Shown piece after piece: positions 33,507-42,098 of a stretch of 64,000 bases of DNA; within the stretch, counting starts at the first letter, position 1; each line of letters begins with the position of its first letter. This DNA comes from JABMQB01 sp963666575 (lineage in GTDB: Bacteria > Bacteroidota > Bacteroidia > Bacteroidales > Prolixibacteraceae). Location of the stretch: assembly GCA_963666575.2 (NCBI GenBank), contig CAXXYG010000018.1, positions 248,001 to 312,000 of the forward strand, given 5' to 3'. Position numbers and translations under genes: made by a program. The notes under the pieces were generated by a model. It saw nothing but the letters and a program-made list of their open reading frames with translations. It searched no databases and was not told where the DNA came from.

Positions 33507-34544
33507 ATGCGAATCAAGAGTTGAAAATAGTATAAAAAAGCTCATTAAATGGCTGATGATTAGCGCGTTAAATTTGTTTGAATCCTTGAAAATCAGTATC
33601 TTAGAGTCAGTTACGAATTGACAAATTGATATGATTTCCAAGGATAAAGACGACAAGTTAGTAAGAATTTACTTTTATATCTGTGATAAGTTTGAAGAAC
33701 TACAATTTTATTGTGAAAGGTTTAGTAATAATGACAAGCCGGAATTTACAGACCAAGAGATTATGACTATATATTTATATACCATGCACCATGAAGGGCA
33801 TATGAAGGTAAAGCAAATTCATCGGTTTGCTTCGGAATACCTAATGTCATGGTTTCCCAAACTTGGGAGCTACCAAGCATTCAATAATCGATTGAACAAA
33901 CTGGGAGGTGCTTTTACCAGGCTTGTTGAAATCCTCCTTGCCGATTTTCAGCCAGATGATTGTTGCTTGGATCAAAGTTTATTAGACTCAATGCCAATTA
34001 TAACCTGTTCTGGCAAGCGTTCAGGCAAGGTTGCAAGGGAGATAACAGATAAAGGGTTTTGTTCAACAAAGGGAATATATTATTATGGACTTAAGTTGCA
34101 CTTGTTAGGTTTTCGACGTATTGGAAAATTGCCCCATCCTGAACAGATATTGTTTACCCCGGCTTCGGTCAATGATGTGACCGTATTCAAAGAAGCATGG
34201 TCCGGTATTGTGAACAGGACTTTTTGGGGCGATAAGATATACTATGTAAACGAACTGAATGAACAGATGTTGAAACATCAGAATTCTGAAATGCTTACAC
34301 CAGTGAAAGCCGTAAAAGGAATGCCTGAAGTAATAAGACAAAGGATTAAAGCAGCTAATGATTTATTTTCAACTGCTGTTTCCAAAGTTAGGCAACCAGT
34401 CGAAGCAATATTTAATTGGTTGATTGAAAAGGCTGATATTCAGAAAGCTAGTAAAGTTAGGTCTACAAAAGGTTTAATGGTTCATGCTTTTGGAAGATTG
34501 GCTACAGCTTTTATAACATTAGCAATTTAACTCTTGATTCGCAT
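33507..34544. mobile_element. Complete IS982-family insertion sequence
   Basis: 1038 bp. Inverted ends ATGCGAATCAAGAGTT (33507-33522) and its complement (34529-34544), flanked by direct TAATA repeats (33502-33506 and 34545-34549). One intact transposase. Inserted within the signal-peptide codons of the GH43 gene; excision with one TAATA restores the frame exactly, so the insertion is recent. Confidence 0.92.
33631..34530 (+). CDS. IS982-family transposase
   Basis: 299 aa, full family length. Seen: an N-terminal helical domain with PEFTDQEIMTIYLYTMHHEGH, FPKLGSYQAFNNRLNKL; first catalytic Asp in LLDSMPIITCS (D-S-x-P), the GKLPHPEQILFTPASVNDVTVF block, the second Asp in FWGDKIYYVN, and a C-terminal VSKVRQPVEAIFNWLIEK with the catalytic Glu. 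These motifs are diagnostic of IS982/IS5-superfamily DDE enzymes. Appears intact and could be active. Confidence 0.93.
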   Translation: MISKDKDDKLVRIYFYICDKFEELQFYCERFSNNDKPEFTDQEIMTIYLYTMHHEGHMKVKQIHRFASEYLMSWFPKLGSYQAFNNRLNKLGGAFTRLVEILLADFQPDDCCLDQSLLDSMPIITCSGKRSGKVAREITDKGFCSTKGIYYYGLKLHLLGFRRIGKLPHPEQILFTPASVNDVTVFKEAWSGIVNRTFWGDKIYYVNELNEQMLKHQNSEMLTPVKAVKGMPEVIRQRIKAANDLFSTAVSKVRQPVEAIFNWLIEKADIQKASKVRSTKGLMVHAFGRLATAFITLAI

Positions 34545-34578
34545 TAATAAGCAAAGATGCTAAAAATGGTTTTTTCAT
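34545..34578 (-). pseudogene. Severed 5' end of the GH43 gene
   Basis: Encodes MKKPFLASLLI in frame with the remainder at 33501 and below once the IS is removed. The promoter of the gene lies upstream of 34578. Confidence 0.85.
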
Positions 34579-34807
34579 ATTCTATCTATTTCTTAACAAA
34601 GTATTTTGTTACTACATCGTTGATTTCAGTTAATACCCAAAATTAAAAGATTATTATCAGAATTAATACACCTTAAAAGTTTGTTTCACTCACAAAAAAA
34701 ACACAAAATACATTAAACTATACATTTTTTATGTATCTAAAATTAAACAATGTGCAATTAGTTACCATAAAAAAGAGGTAGAGTAATTTTAATAAAAAAC
34801 TAATTGT

Positions 34808-34855
34808 ATCGCTTGCGACATAAAAAATAATTCCTATATTTGCATCGCAGGCGAT
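34808..34855 (+). promoter_or_regulatory. gpx promoter with two OhrR-like operators
   Basis: -33 TTG at 34813-34815 and -7 TATATTTG at 34835-34842, 19 bp apart, fit the Bacteroidota promoter. Two inverted-repeat sites of the form ATCGC-NN-GCGAT occur: ATCGCTTGCGAC at 34808-34819 over the -33 element and ATCGCAGGCGAT at 34844-34855 over the start site, 36 bp centre to centre. A half-site GGCGAT follows at 34865. A MarR/OhrR regulator gene follows gpx. Confidence 0.65.
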
Positions 34856-34882
34856 ATTGTCTGAGGCGATAATAGTTTTAAT

Positions 34883-35365
34883 ATGCAAAATCAATTTTAT
34901 AATTTTTCAGCAACAACCCTTCAGGGAAAAGAAATACAAATGGACACTTTAAAAGGAAAAACTGTCCTGATAGTTAATACAGCCAGTAAATGTGGGCTTA
35001 CTCCCCAATTTGAAGGGTTGGAAAATTTGTATCAAAAATACAAGGACAAAGGTTTGGTGATTCTCGGATTTCCTTGCAACCAATTTGCCAATCAGGAGCC
35101 GGGCGATGAAAAATCTATTTCGGAAGGCTGTGTATTAAACTATGGCGTAACGTTCCAGATGTTTTCCAAGGTCGATGTAAATGGAGAAGACGCACATCCG
35201 CTTTACAAATACTTAAAAAAGGAGCTTGGTGGGACTTTGGGAAATAAAATTAAATGGAATTTTACTAAATTCCTCATTGATTCGAACGGAAAACCAGTTA
35301 AACGGTTTGCCCCAACAACAAAACCAAAAAAAATTGAAGCTTACTTAGATAATATGATCGATTAA
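34883..35365 (+). CDS. Glutathione-peroxidase-family thiol peroxidase
   Basis: 160 aa. Catalytic tetrad visible: Cys37 in NTASKCGLTPQ, Gln with the GFPCNQF block (Cys65, Gln67), Trp125 and Asn126 in KWNFTKFLID. It uses Cys, not selenocysteine, and probably draws electrons from thioredoxin, as in other bacterial enzymes. Reduces hydroperoxides in the cytoplasm. It is followed at 35438 by an OhrR-type regulator, and its promoter contains paired inverted repeats, so peroxide-induced derepression is likely. Confidence 0.93.
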   Translation: MQNQFYNFSATTLQGKEIQMDTLKGKTVLIVNTASKCGLTPQFEGLENLYQKYKDKGLVILGFPCNQFANQEPGDEKSISEGCVLNYGVTFQMFSKVDVNGEDAHPLYKYLKKELGGTLGNKIKWNFTKFLIDSNGKPVKRFAPTTKPKKIEAYLDNMID

Positions 35366-35437
35366 TTACCCTAACAGCCAATTTGCTATAAACAACTGGT
35401 TGGCACAATTACCAAAAAAAGAAAAAACACCATCGGT

Positions 35438-35893
35438 ATGGAACACGAGAAATTAAAACTTAGCAATCAATTATGTTTCCCAATATATGCAGCATCGCGG
35501 TTAATAACAAGGGAATACCAACCACACCTCGAAAAGCTTGGTATTACATATCCACAGTATCTGGTATTGTTGGTACTTTGGGAAACCGATGGCCTTACGG
35601 TTAATCATATTACTCAAAAATTAATTCTGAATACCAACACGGTAACCCCTCTTTTAAAACGCATGGAATCGTTAGGAATTATTACCCGCCAACGAGCCGA
35701 AGATGATGAACGCAAAGTAATTGTCCGCTTAACCAACAAGGGAGATAAAATGCGAATAGATGCAGCTACTATCCCCGAAAAACTGGCCGGCAGTTTGAAT
35801 ACCGGTACCTTAACAACTGATGAACTTGTTGGCCTGCGTGATCAGCTAAATAAACTGATACATTCAATTACAAAAAAAAATAATTCCAAATAG
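35438..35893 (+). CDS. ohrR: OhrR-type MarR-family peroxide sensor
   Basis: 151 aa. Seen: SNQLCFPIYAASRLI with Cys13, in the position of the reactive Cys of OhrR (LCFaLYaas), LGITYPQYLVLLVLWETDGLTV, winged helix ILNTNTVTPLLKRMESLGII and wing RKVIVRLTNKG. OhrR proteins lose operator binding upon oxidation of that Cys by organic hydroperoxides. Located 72 bp after the glutathione peroxidase, which it probably controls through the two ATCGC-NN-GCGAT sites. Name used for the type; target identity is inferred. Confidence 0.88.
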   Translation: MEHEKLKLSNQLCFPIYAASRLITREYQPHLEKLGITYPQYLVLLVLWETDGLTVNHITQKLILNTNTVTPLLKRMESLGIITRQRAEDDERKVIVRLTNKGDKMRIDAATIPEKLAGSLNTGTLTTDELVGLRDQLNKLIHSITKKNNSK

Positions 35894-35896
35894 ACT

Positions 35897-36757
35897 TTAT
35901 AATTCTTTCACCATTTCGAATTGCTTCCCAGAAACCGGTATCGATTTTGAGTTCAAAAAATCCACAATTGAAGAACATGCAACATCGGCATTCACCAGTT
36001 TGATGGAATTATGACTGTTCATTTCTGCCATTTTTTGCAGCAAAACAGATGCGATACCTTTTCTTCGGTAATTTGTATCAACGGCAATTTGAGTAATATC
36101 GCCCGCCTCCGGATCAAAAATTCCATAACCCACAAGAGTTAAGTTGTTATATACACCAATCATTTTAAAATTATGGGAAAGGCGATTGATGGAATCAAAA
36201 CTATTTTGCCATGCCGGAGAGAAATCCCACATTTTGGCCATGGCTTTTTGCATCGAAAGATCAATGATTTGTAATTCGCAACCTATTGGAAGGCTTTTGG
36301 TGCCTACAGTAATCTCATCCATTTTTCGAACAAAATAATTAAACTCACGCGTTACCTTAAAGCCCAGTTTTTTATAAACCGACACTGCCTTGTTATTGTG
36401 CTGTAAAACTTCCAATAAATAATGGGTAATACCAGCTTTTTTAAGGAAAGGTATGGAATATTTAAATATATTGGAAGCCAACCCCTGCCCTCTGTATTCT
36501 TTAATAGTAGCTGTCCCTGTATCGTATGCTGTTTGATTGCCATTAAACCCTCCTATACCATTTAAAGTAAAAGCTACGAGCCTTCCATCGAAGAATGCAC
36601 CAAACGACAATTCAGGCACATACCCCCGGCGGGAAAGCATCGTCTCCAATTCATTTTTATTCATTTGAATTTCGTAATCGGCAAAAGCTTTGCTAAAAGC
36701 TATAAATAATTCTTCAATAGAAGTAGATGCCAGTGATTGTATTTTTGCCATTGTCAA
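35897..36757 (-). CDS. Tandem GNAT-domain acetyltransferase
   Basis: 286 aa with two GNAT domains. Domain 1 (about 1-145) has GTATIKEYRGQGLASNIFKYS (RGQGLA loop) and HNNKAVSVYKKLGFKV. Domain 2 (about 160-286) has GDITQIAVDTNYRRKGIASVLLQKMA (RRKGIA loop) and a shortened end without the YxxxGF block. Both acetyl-CoA loops look intact, unlike many two-domain GNATs with one dead domain. Cytoplasmic; substrate unknown. Convergent with ohrR. Confidence 0.82.
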   Translation of the reverse strand: MTMAKIQSLASTSIEELFIAFSKAFADYEIQMNKNELETMLSRRGYVPELSFGAFFDGRLVAFTLNGIGGFNGNQTAYDTGTATIKEYRGQGLASNIFKYSIPFLKKAGITHYLLEVLQHNNKAVSVYKKLGFKVTREFNYFVRKMDEITVGTKSLPIGCELQIIDLSMQKAMAKMWDFSPAWQNSFDSINRLSHNFKMIGVYNNLTLVGYGIFDPEAGDITQIAVDTNYRRKGIASVLLQKMAEMNSHNSIKLVNADVACSSIVDFLNSKSIPVSGKQFEMVKEL

Positions 36758-37040
36758 AAGTTATTTTAAAATGTACCTGGCTCATTTTCCTTAAATAAAC
36801 TGTAACACATCAGTTATCTATCAATCGGTACTTCAATAAACAAACTAAAATAATATAATATGCATATTTTTTAGAAAAAAGATAACGAAACTATATAAAA
36901 CTGAAAGTACCAATAATTATTTCAACTAAGTTTTCATTTAAAAATTATCCTCAAAGATGGATACAATCCATCAAATACCAATATGTTTTGTCACTTATGA
37001 ACAACAGAATAAAAACGTGTTGATAAATTAGTTATGTATT
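36758..37040. other. Intergenic region, no gene seen
   Basis: About 280 bp upstream of the GNAT gene, very AT-rich, with no repeat or protein-like frame. The candidate small RNA begins near its right edge. Confidence 0.4.
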
Positions 37041-37044
37041 TTAA

Positions 37045-37148
37045 AAATACTTTTTGTAAATTTAACTATTCATTAAGGACAGATTCTATGTCCTAACGTG
37101 TTTGGGGGTTAACATTTTGAAAAGGGAGCAGAGGCTCCCTTTTTTTTA
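37045..37148 (+). ncRNA. Candidate small RNA ending in an intrinsic terminator
   Basis: A GGGAGC/GCTCCC hairpin (37124-37139) followed by eight T is a strong plus-strand terminator, yet no plus-strand gene precedes it (the upstream gene is minus strand). Before it are a GGAC/GTCC hairpin at 37077-37092 and a promoter-like TACTTTTTGTAAATTTAAC region near 37048. I do not recognise the RNA. A transcript of about 90-105 nt is inferred. Confidence 0.4.
37124..37148 (+). terminator. Rho-independent terminator without an upstream gene
   Basis: Stem GGGAGC..GCTCCC with a 4-nt loop (AGAG) and an 8-T tract. On the minus strand it has no T tract, so it serves plus-strand transcription. Confidence 0.75.
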
Positions 37149-37214
37149 GGTTGTTACGGATCCATCATACTTACATTTTTGATTTCAAAAAACAGGAACA
37201 ACTATCTAACAATT

Positions 37215-38186
37215 TTATTCAAATACTTTATTCAGGAAAGCCACCGTATAATCAACAGTCAAATCAAACCACGGAAAAAATAACCAAAACGGATGTGGTG
37301 TATTTGGGATGGTATAAATTTCAGAATAAATATTATTATCCGACAAAATAGCCACCATACTATCGCGCCCGGCATGAAACCGGGGAAGCGCGCTATTTAC
37401 AAATAAAGTAGGAGGTGTATTTTTACCCACATAATTAATGGGTGAAGCTTCAATCCATTTTTCAGGAATTTGTTTGTAAGTACCTCCAAACCACAAAGCA
37501 CCTGCCGATGGTTTATCAGGATTATTATCTTTCCCACTTTCGGCAGGGTCTGTAAAATCAAGTATGCCATCAATATTAACAATGGCATAAACAATTGTAT
37601 TTTGATTTGGAAATTCTGATTCTCCTTCAAATTTTTGTTGGCCACCGGTAACACCCAAAAACGTAGCCAGTGTAGCCCCCGATGAACAACCCAAAACAGC
37701 AATTTGATCTTTATTTATGTTATATTTCGGCGCATTGGCTTTTAACCATTTTACAGCTTCTTTTAAATCATAAATGGCCGCAGGGTATTCTGCTTCAATC
37801 GATAACCTGTGCTCAACAGTTGCTGCCACAAATCCGTTTTCTGCCAGCCTTTGAGCCAACGGCACCAAATGTGATTTATTCCCCGAACGCCAACCACCTC
37901 CATGAATCAACACTACTGCAGGTTTTAAATGAGAAATTGGATTTTTTGGATAAAACAAATCGAGCCTTAAATGCCTCTCTCCTACTGAACGGTAAACAAC
38001 ATTCCACTCCGATAGTATTTTATCAGAAACAAAAGGCAGCACCGGGCGAGCATTGGGAAATTGTTTTGTTATTTTTTGAAAAGCGCTGGCCACTGAAAAA
38101 GAACTGTCAACCGGGAAAATATTTCCATTGGTTTGCCCAAAACAAAAAATAGGTAGAAACAAAACTACAAAAAGCCACTTTTTCAT
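37215..38186 (-). CDS. Exported alpha/beta-hydrolase (BD-FAE/esterase-like)
   Basis: 323 aa from the ATG at 38186, where a signal peptide starts (KKWLFVVLFLPIFCFGQ). Seen: RLDLFYPKNPISHLKPAVVLIHGGGWRSGNKSH (HGGGW oxyanion motif), ATVEHRLSIEAEYPAAIYDLKEAVKWL, and IAVLGCSSGATLATFLG with the nucleophile in GCSSGA. The acid and His are in the C-terminal part (FHAGRDSM; IPNTPHPFW). The family includes feruloyl and acetylxylan esterases. Monocistronic, apparently; divergent to the di-heme gene at 38381. Confidence 0.86.
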   Translation of the reverse strand: MKKWLFVVLFLPIFCFGQTNGNIFPVDSSFSVASAFQKITKQFPNARPVLPFVSDKILSEWNVVYRSVGERHLRLDLFYPKNPISHLKPAVVLIHGGGWRSGNKSHLVPLAQRLAENGFVAATVEHRLSIEAEYPAAIYDLKEAVKWLKANAPKYNINKDQIAVLGCSSGATLATFLGVTGGQQKFEGESEFPNQNTIVYAIVNIDGILDFTDPAESGKDNNPDKPSAGALWFGGTYKQIPEKWIEASPINYVGKNTPPTLFVNSALPRFHAGRDSMVAILSDNNIYSEIYTIPNTPHPFWLFFPWFDLTVDYTVAFLNKVFE

Positions 38187-38380
38187 TTCCTTCGATATTT
38201 GTTTATTCTGCTTAAAATTATTTCTTTTTAAACCGATTCCCAATTAACCCGTTATTTTTCTCACAAAACTAAGATTCTTCAGTCCATTCAAAAAAAGTTA
38301 AAAATCACCATTTATAGGGATTGATTTTCTTTCTTAATAAAAATACTTTTGTGTCTTTATTATTCACAAATAAATTGCCA

Positions 38381-39757
38381 ATGCATAAGAATAGGCTTTT
38401 TCTATTTTATATTATTTTGCTTTTTACCATTTCCTGCCAAACAGGATTTGAAACTGATTCGCCCAAGAAAATTGATGGTGAACTGGCCGGTGGGGAAACC
38501 ACTGTTTTTTTAAGCACCAGCCAGGCTTTTGGCACACCAGCCCCCAATTTAGGTTCTGAAAATCTGCAAAAACATATGGATGGCGACCTTTCATTTGAAA
38601 CCACTTTTGTTTCCAATCCTTCTCCAAAAAACGGTGGACTTGGCCCTGTTTTTAATAATAATTCGTGTGTTGCGTGCCACCCTTCTGATGCCCGTGCTTC
38701 GGTTCCGAATAACATTAACGGCATGAGTGGTTTTTTTCTTCGAGTAAGTATTCCCGGAACCGGTGTACACGGTGGCCCCAATCCAGTACCAGGTTTTGGC
38801 ACTCAATTACAGCACCAGGCTCTTTATGGTTATAAACCCGAAGCCAGGCTTGAGCGACAGTATGAAGAGAGTTCGGTAACACTTGCTGATGGAACCATCG
38901 TCCACCTTCAAAAACCTGTTTTTACCATTGTCCAGCCTTATACCGATTTACCTTCCAATTTACAAATATCGCCACGAATTGGCATGCCGGTTTTTGGATT
39001 GGGATTGCTTGAAGCCATTCCCGAAAATGCCATTTTAGCACAAGCCGATCCTGATGATTTGGATGGCAACGGAATTTCAGGGAAGGCCAATTATGTATGG
39101 GACCCGGTAAGCCAATCGATTCAATTGGGAAGATTTGGCTGGAAGGCCGGAGCCTCAAGTATTCTGGCTCAATCGGCAGGGGCTTATTCCGAAGATATGG
39201 GTTTAACAACCTACATTCATCCGGTTGAAAGTTCATTTGGGCAAACCAATTCTGATACAAATTCTGTTTCTCCCGAAGTAAGCCGGCAAGAACTCGACCG
39301 GGTAACTTTTTACTGTCAAACACTTGGAGTTCCTGCTGGTCGGAATTTTGAGGATCAGCAAGTTATTAAAGGAAGGCAAATTTTTGAAAAAATTGATTGT
39401 ATGGCTTGCCATACTTCTTCATATACAACGGGAATGTTTAAAGGTATTCCTGAAATCAGCCACCAAACTATTTACCCTTATACCGACATGCTTTTGCATG
39501 ATATGGGAGATGAATTGGCTGACAACCGAAGTGAATTCCTGGCCAACGGCAAAGAATGGAAAACCCGCCCTTTATGGGGAATTGGATTAACCCAAATCAC
39601 CAGCGGGCATACCAGTTTTTTACACGATGGACGGGCACGAAACATAACCGAAGCGATTCTTTGGCATGGTGGTGAAGCTCAAAATTCAAGAGATAAATTT
39701 ATACAACTTTCTTCGGAAGACAGAGACGCATTATTACAATTTCTGAATGCGCTGTAA
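38381..39757 (+). CDS. Di-heme oxidoreductase (DHOR, thiol-oxidoreductase-like) lipoprotein 1
   Basis: 458 aa from the ATG at 38381. Lipobox TISC. Two heme-c sites: C96xxCH100 (CVACH) and C340xxCH344 (CMACH). Conserved DHOR blocks: NGGLGPVFNNNSCVACH, YTDMLLHDMGDELADN, GKEWKTRPLWGIGL and SFLHDGRARNITEAILWHGGEA. The family is related to bacterial cytochrome c peroxidases and is often found with imelysin genes. A second copy is at 44538-45977. Electron acceptor and substrate unknown; envelope-located electron transfer connected to iron is the best guess. The gene is separated from the rest of the cluster by the hemerythrin/LuxR pair. Confidence 0.9.
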   Translation: MHKNRLFLFYIILLFTISCQTGFETDSPKKIDGELAGGETTVFLSTSQAFGTPAPNLGSENLQKHMDGDLSFETTFVSNPSPKNGGLGPVFNNNSCVACHPSDARASVPNNINGMSGFFLRVSIPGTGVHGGPNPVPGFGTQLQHQALYGYKPEARLERQYEESSVTLADGTIVHLQKPVFTIVQPYTDLPSNLQISPRIGMPVFGLGLLEAIPENAILAQADPDDLDGNGISGKANYVWDPVSQSIQLGRFGWKAGASSILAQSAGAYSEDMGLTTYIHPVESSFGQTNSDTNSVSPEVSRQELDRVTFYCQTLGVPAGRNFEDQQVIKGRQIFEKIDCMACHTSSYTTGMFKGIPEISHQTIYPYTDMLLHDMGDELADNRSEFLANGKEWKTRPLWGIGLTQITSGHTSFLHDGRARNITEAILWHGGEAQNSRDKFIQLSSEDRDALLQFLNAL

Positions 39758-39765
39758 CCTAAAAT

Positions 39766-40377
39766 TCAGACCGTTTTGTCAAAATCAGTTGAACTAATCA
39801 ATTTATTAATTACCGCATAAATTGTTAAACCCGAAGCAGATTTGACCCCCAGTTTTCCGGTAATATTTTTCCGGTGTGAAATGACGGTGTGAATACTGAT
39901 GTACAATTCTTCAGCAATTTCGCGGTTACTGTAACCCAAAGCAATCAATCGGATTACATCAAGTTCGCGTTGCGAAAGAGTGGCATTTTCTTCCTGATTA
40001 TTTTTAACCGCAACAAAATTGGACAGTTCGTTTATTTTAGAAAGAATTTTTTCATCATCGTCATTGATATAAACAACCTCATCAAAAAGTGACAATATCT
40101 GCTCATCAAAATAAGCGTAAACAAAAGCAACCAGCTTAAAACCAAAATTTATGGCATCCTGACGGAGAATTTTTAAACGTTCGCCATTGTTATCCAAAAA
40201 ATCGGAAGGATTTACCATCAGAATTAACGGGCAATGTTTTCGGACACACTCCTGGACTTTTAAAGAATCAGCAATACAAATTATTTCATATTTAAACGAC
40301 TGGCTCCTCAAAATATCAGTCATTCCCTGACGAATAATATGTGAACGTTCAATAAAAAGGATCTTTTTTTTATCCAT
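39766..40377 (-). CDS. LuxR-family regulator with degenerate receiver domain
   Basis: 203 aa from the ATG at 40377. N-terminal half has the receiver-like fold (KKILFIERSHIIRQGMTDIL), but the segment where the phosphorylated Asp should lie reads LILMVNPSDFLD, with Asn at that strand end, and the paired acidic residues are replaced by Glu-Arg. C-terminal LuxR/NarL helix-turn-helix: LSQRELDVIRLIALGYSNREIAEELYISIHTVISHRKNITGKLGV. Phosphorylation is therefore doubtful. Its start overlaps the end of the hemerythrin gene by 8 bases, so the hemerythrin domain may act as its sensor or partner. Confidence 0.85.
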   Translation of the reverse strand: MDKKKILFIERSHIIRQGMTDILRSQSFKYEIICIADSLKVQECVRKHCPLILMVNPSDFLDNNGERLKILRQDAINFGFKLVAFVYAYFDEQILSLFDEVVYINDDDEKILSKINELSNFVAVKNNQEENATLSQRELDVIRLIALGYSNREIAEELYISIHTVISHRKNITGKLGVKSASGLTIYAVINKLISSTDFDKTV

Positions 40378-41101
40378 TTTCCCCAACTGTTTTTTTCTCC
40401 AACTCCCTCACTAATGGCCCTAAAATTAACTCTTCCAGATTGGCATGGTCATTCAAATCGTATTGTAAATTATACAACTCCAATAAAATCATATTCCGGT
40501 AAAAACTATGCTCAGTTGGCGGGAAATATTTAATCAACAGATGTTTTAAATCATCCAATTTTTCTTCAATGTTGGAATGGTGCTCAATAAAATCATCGAT
40601 GCGGTATTTGAGCATCTCTTCATTTACTTTTTTATTCTGCGAATAATTATACAAAGCCAGAATGTATGGAAATACGGTACCATCTTCGAGGTACATATGT
40701 TCCTTTACCTCATCGGCATATTCCGTAAAAAACGAGTGCAACAATTTTGTATCCGGATTATCAGTATTCTCAATAAAACGGTCGATCATTTCGCTAATAA
40801 ATGGCAGCTTTTCGGTCAGGTAATACCGATGCCCGTTTTTTAAATATTCGATTAACGCTGGAATCATTGTTTCCGACAACAATCCTTCGGTAGGATATAA
40901 ATTGTTATTAAAAATATTCATCACAATCAAAACCAGCGAAGGATTCAGGTTGTACTCATTACAAACTTCAATAATTGTTTTGTCGCCAAAACCGAGGGGA
41001 ATTCCCAATCGTTCGATGATTAGCAAAAGCCGTTCATTGGAATTAATCACATCGATTAAACGGAGATCGCCTTCAATTTGAAATTCGCCGGTATGTGTCA
41101 T
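40370..41101 (-). CDS. Hemerythrin-domain protein (RIC/YtfE-like)
   Basis: 243 aa from the ATG at 41101. Residues about 15-70 resemble the N-terminal ScdA/DUF542-like helix pair (LGFGDKTIIEVCNEYNLNPSLVLIVM). The C-terminal helical domain has H and E residues of the HHE fold: KNGHRYYLTEKLPFI, EHMYLEDGTVFPYI, FIEHHSNIEEKL and NDHANLEELILGPL, giving enough His/Glu for a di-iron site. Relatives repair Fe-S clusters after nitrosative or oxidative stress or sense oxygen/NO. Co-transcribed with the LuxR gene; the pair lies between the two parts of a heme/iron cluster. Confidence 0.85.
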   Translation of the reverse strand: MTHTGEFQIEGDLRLIDVINSNERLLLIIERLGIPLGFGDKTIIEVCNEYNLNPSLVLIVMNIFNNNLYPTEGLLSETMIPALIEYLKNGHRYYLTEKLPFISEMIDRFIENTDNPDTKLLHSFFTEYADEVKEHMYLEDGTVFPYILALYNYSQNKKVNEEMLKYRIDDFIEHHSNIEEKLDDLKHLLIKYFPPTEHSFYRNMILLELYNLQYDLNDHANLEELILGPLVRELEKKTVGENG

Positions 41102-41319
41102 AGTTGTCTCTTTTTGTGCAAAATAAGCGAGATATTCTGAATTTATGGACGGAAAACGTAATTTTTTAGTATACAGCACCTGCATCGTTTATTTTGTATT
41201 TATTAGATTTTATGGTTGTTTGCCTGTCCTACTAAACAAACATGTAATTGTTTAAAAGGTTGAAAAACAGCCCGAAAAAAAAGATTAAAAACCTGATTCA
41301 TTGAAACTTAAATGAAACT

Positions 41320-41425
41320 CCTCGCAGCAAGCTGACGAGGTATCTCAATCAAAAATTAATCTTTTAAAGCGCATCAAGATGCGGGGAATAAAACCCGTGA
41401 GATCCCTCGACTATCGCTCGGGATC
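41320..41425. repeat. Cluster of three hairpins, intergenic repeat module
   Basis: CCTCG/CGAGG at 41320-41340, CGCATC-AA-GATGCG at 41370-41383 and GATCCC/GGGATC at 41401-41425, within about 105 bp between two minus-strand genes. Similar strings occur in many Bacteroidota intergenic regions as I remember; only one copy is in this window. It may end the upstream DUF6686-like transcript. Confidence 0.5.
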
Positions 41426-41463
41426 AGTTCGACTGAATGATTTTGAAAATAAAAATCATAGTC

Positions 41464-41856
41464 TCACTGATTTAAACATTGTTGATTCAGCACACCATTT
41501 AATTTTTTAAAACCGGGAACCACCAGTTCTTCAGGCGATTTCTGATTTATGCAATTGCTGATTAAACTCTGAAGTTCGATTAATTCACCTTTTGTAAACT
41601 GTAATTTTATACCATATCCTTCCATGGGAACTGATATTTTTCGTCGGTAGATACTCTGGTTATTTTCTTCTTCAAACTTTGGCCCATCAATTATTTGAAG
41701 GAAGGTTAAAAAAATTTGCAAATCTTTTTTCCCAGGGAAATCAACAGAAAAATGGCCAAATTCCAAATGTATTTTTTTACAACTTACACATTTAAATGCT
41801 TGTTCGTTGGCACTTTTTATAGAATACATATTACTATTTCTTAAGGATAAAACCAT
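41464..41856 (-). CDS. Small conserved protein with CxxC (DUF6686-like)
   Basis: 130 aa; start may be the Met at residue 10 (41829). Seen: FKCVSCKKIHLEFGHFSVDF, with a CxxC followed by IHLEFG, then a helical C-terminal half (KGELIELQSLISNCINQ). This order resembles the Bacteroidota-specific DUF6686 family of unknown function, whose genes often lie in iron- and heme-linked neighbourhoods. Its position between the hemerythrin gene and the imelysin cluster is consistent. Metal binding by the CxxC is plausible but not shown. Confidence 0.6.
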   Translation of the reverse strand: MVLSLRNSNMYSIKSANEQAFKCVSCKKIHLEFGHFSVDFPGKKDLQIFLTFLQIIDGPKFEEENNQSIYRRKISVPMEGYGIKLQFTKGELIELQSLISNCINQKSPEELVVPGFKKLNGVLNQQCLNQ

Positions 41857-42098
41857 TGTCTATTTCTTCTTTTTTGTGTAGTTCAAAACTATCGTATTAA
41901 AAAAAAACTAGCAATCGCCACAAGTGATGAAAAACTTTGTATTTATCCCTACTTATGGCCAAGTAGAAATCTGGAGTCCCCTATTCCCTTAATGTAGGGA
42001 TAAACCATTTCGAATTCCCAATTAATGGGGATTGTGCTTTTTTAAGAATTGGAGTTGTTTTGTCGAATCATTTTTAACGTAAAAATTACTCTTACACC

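Noticed and set aside
38407..38802. Antisense frames under the di-heme gene
   Set aside because: The sense strand has heme motifs and a lipobox; antisense products are Pro/Trp-rich shadow translations.
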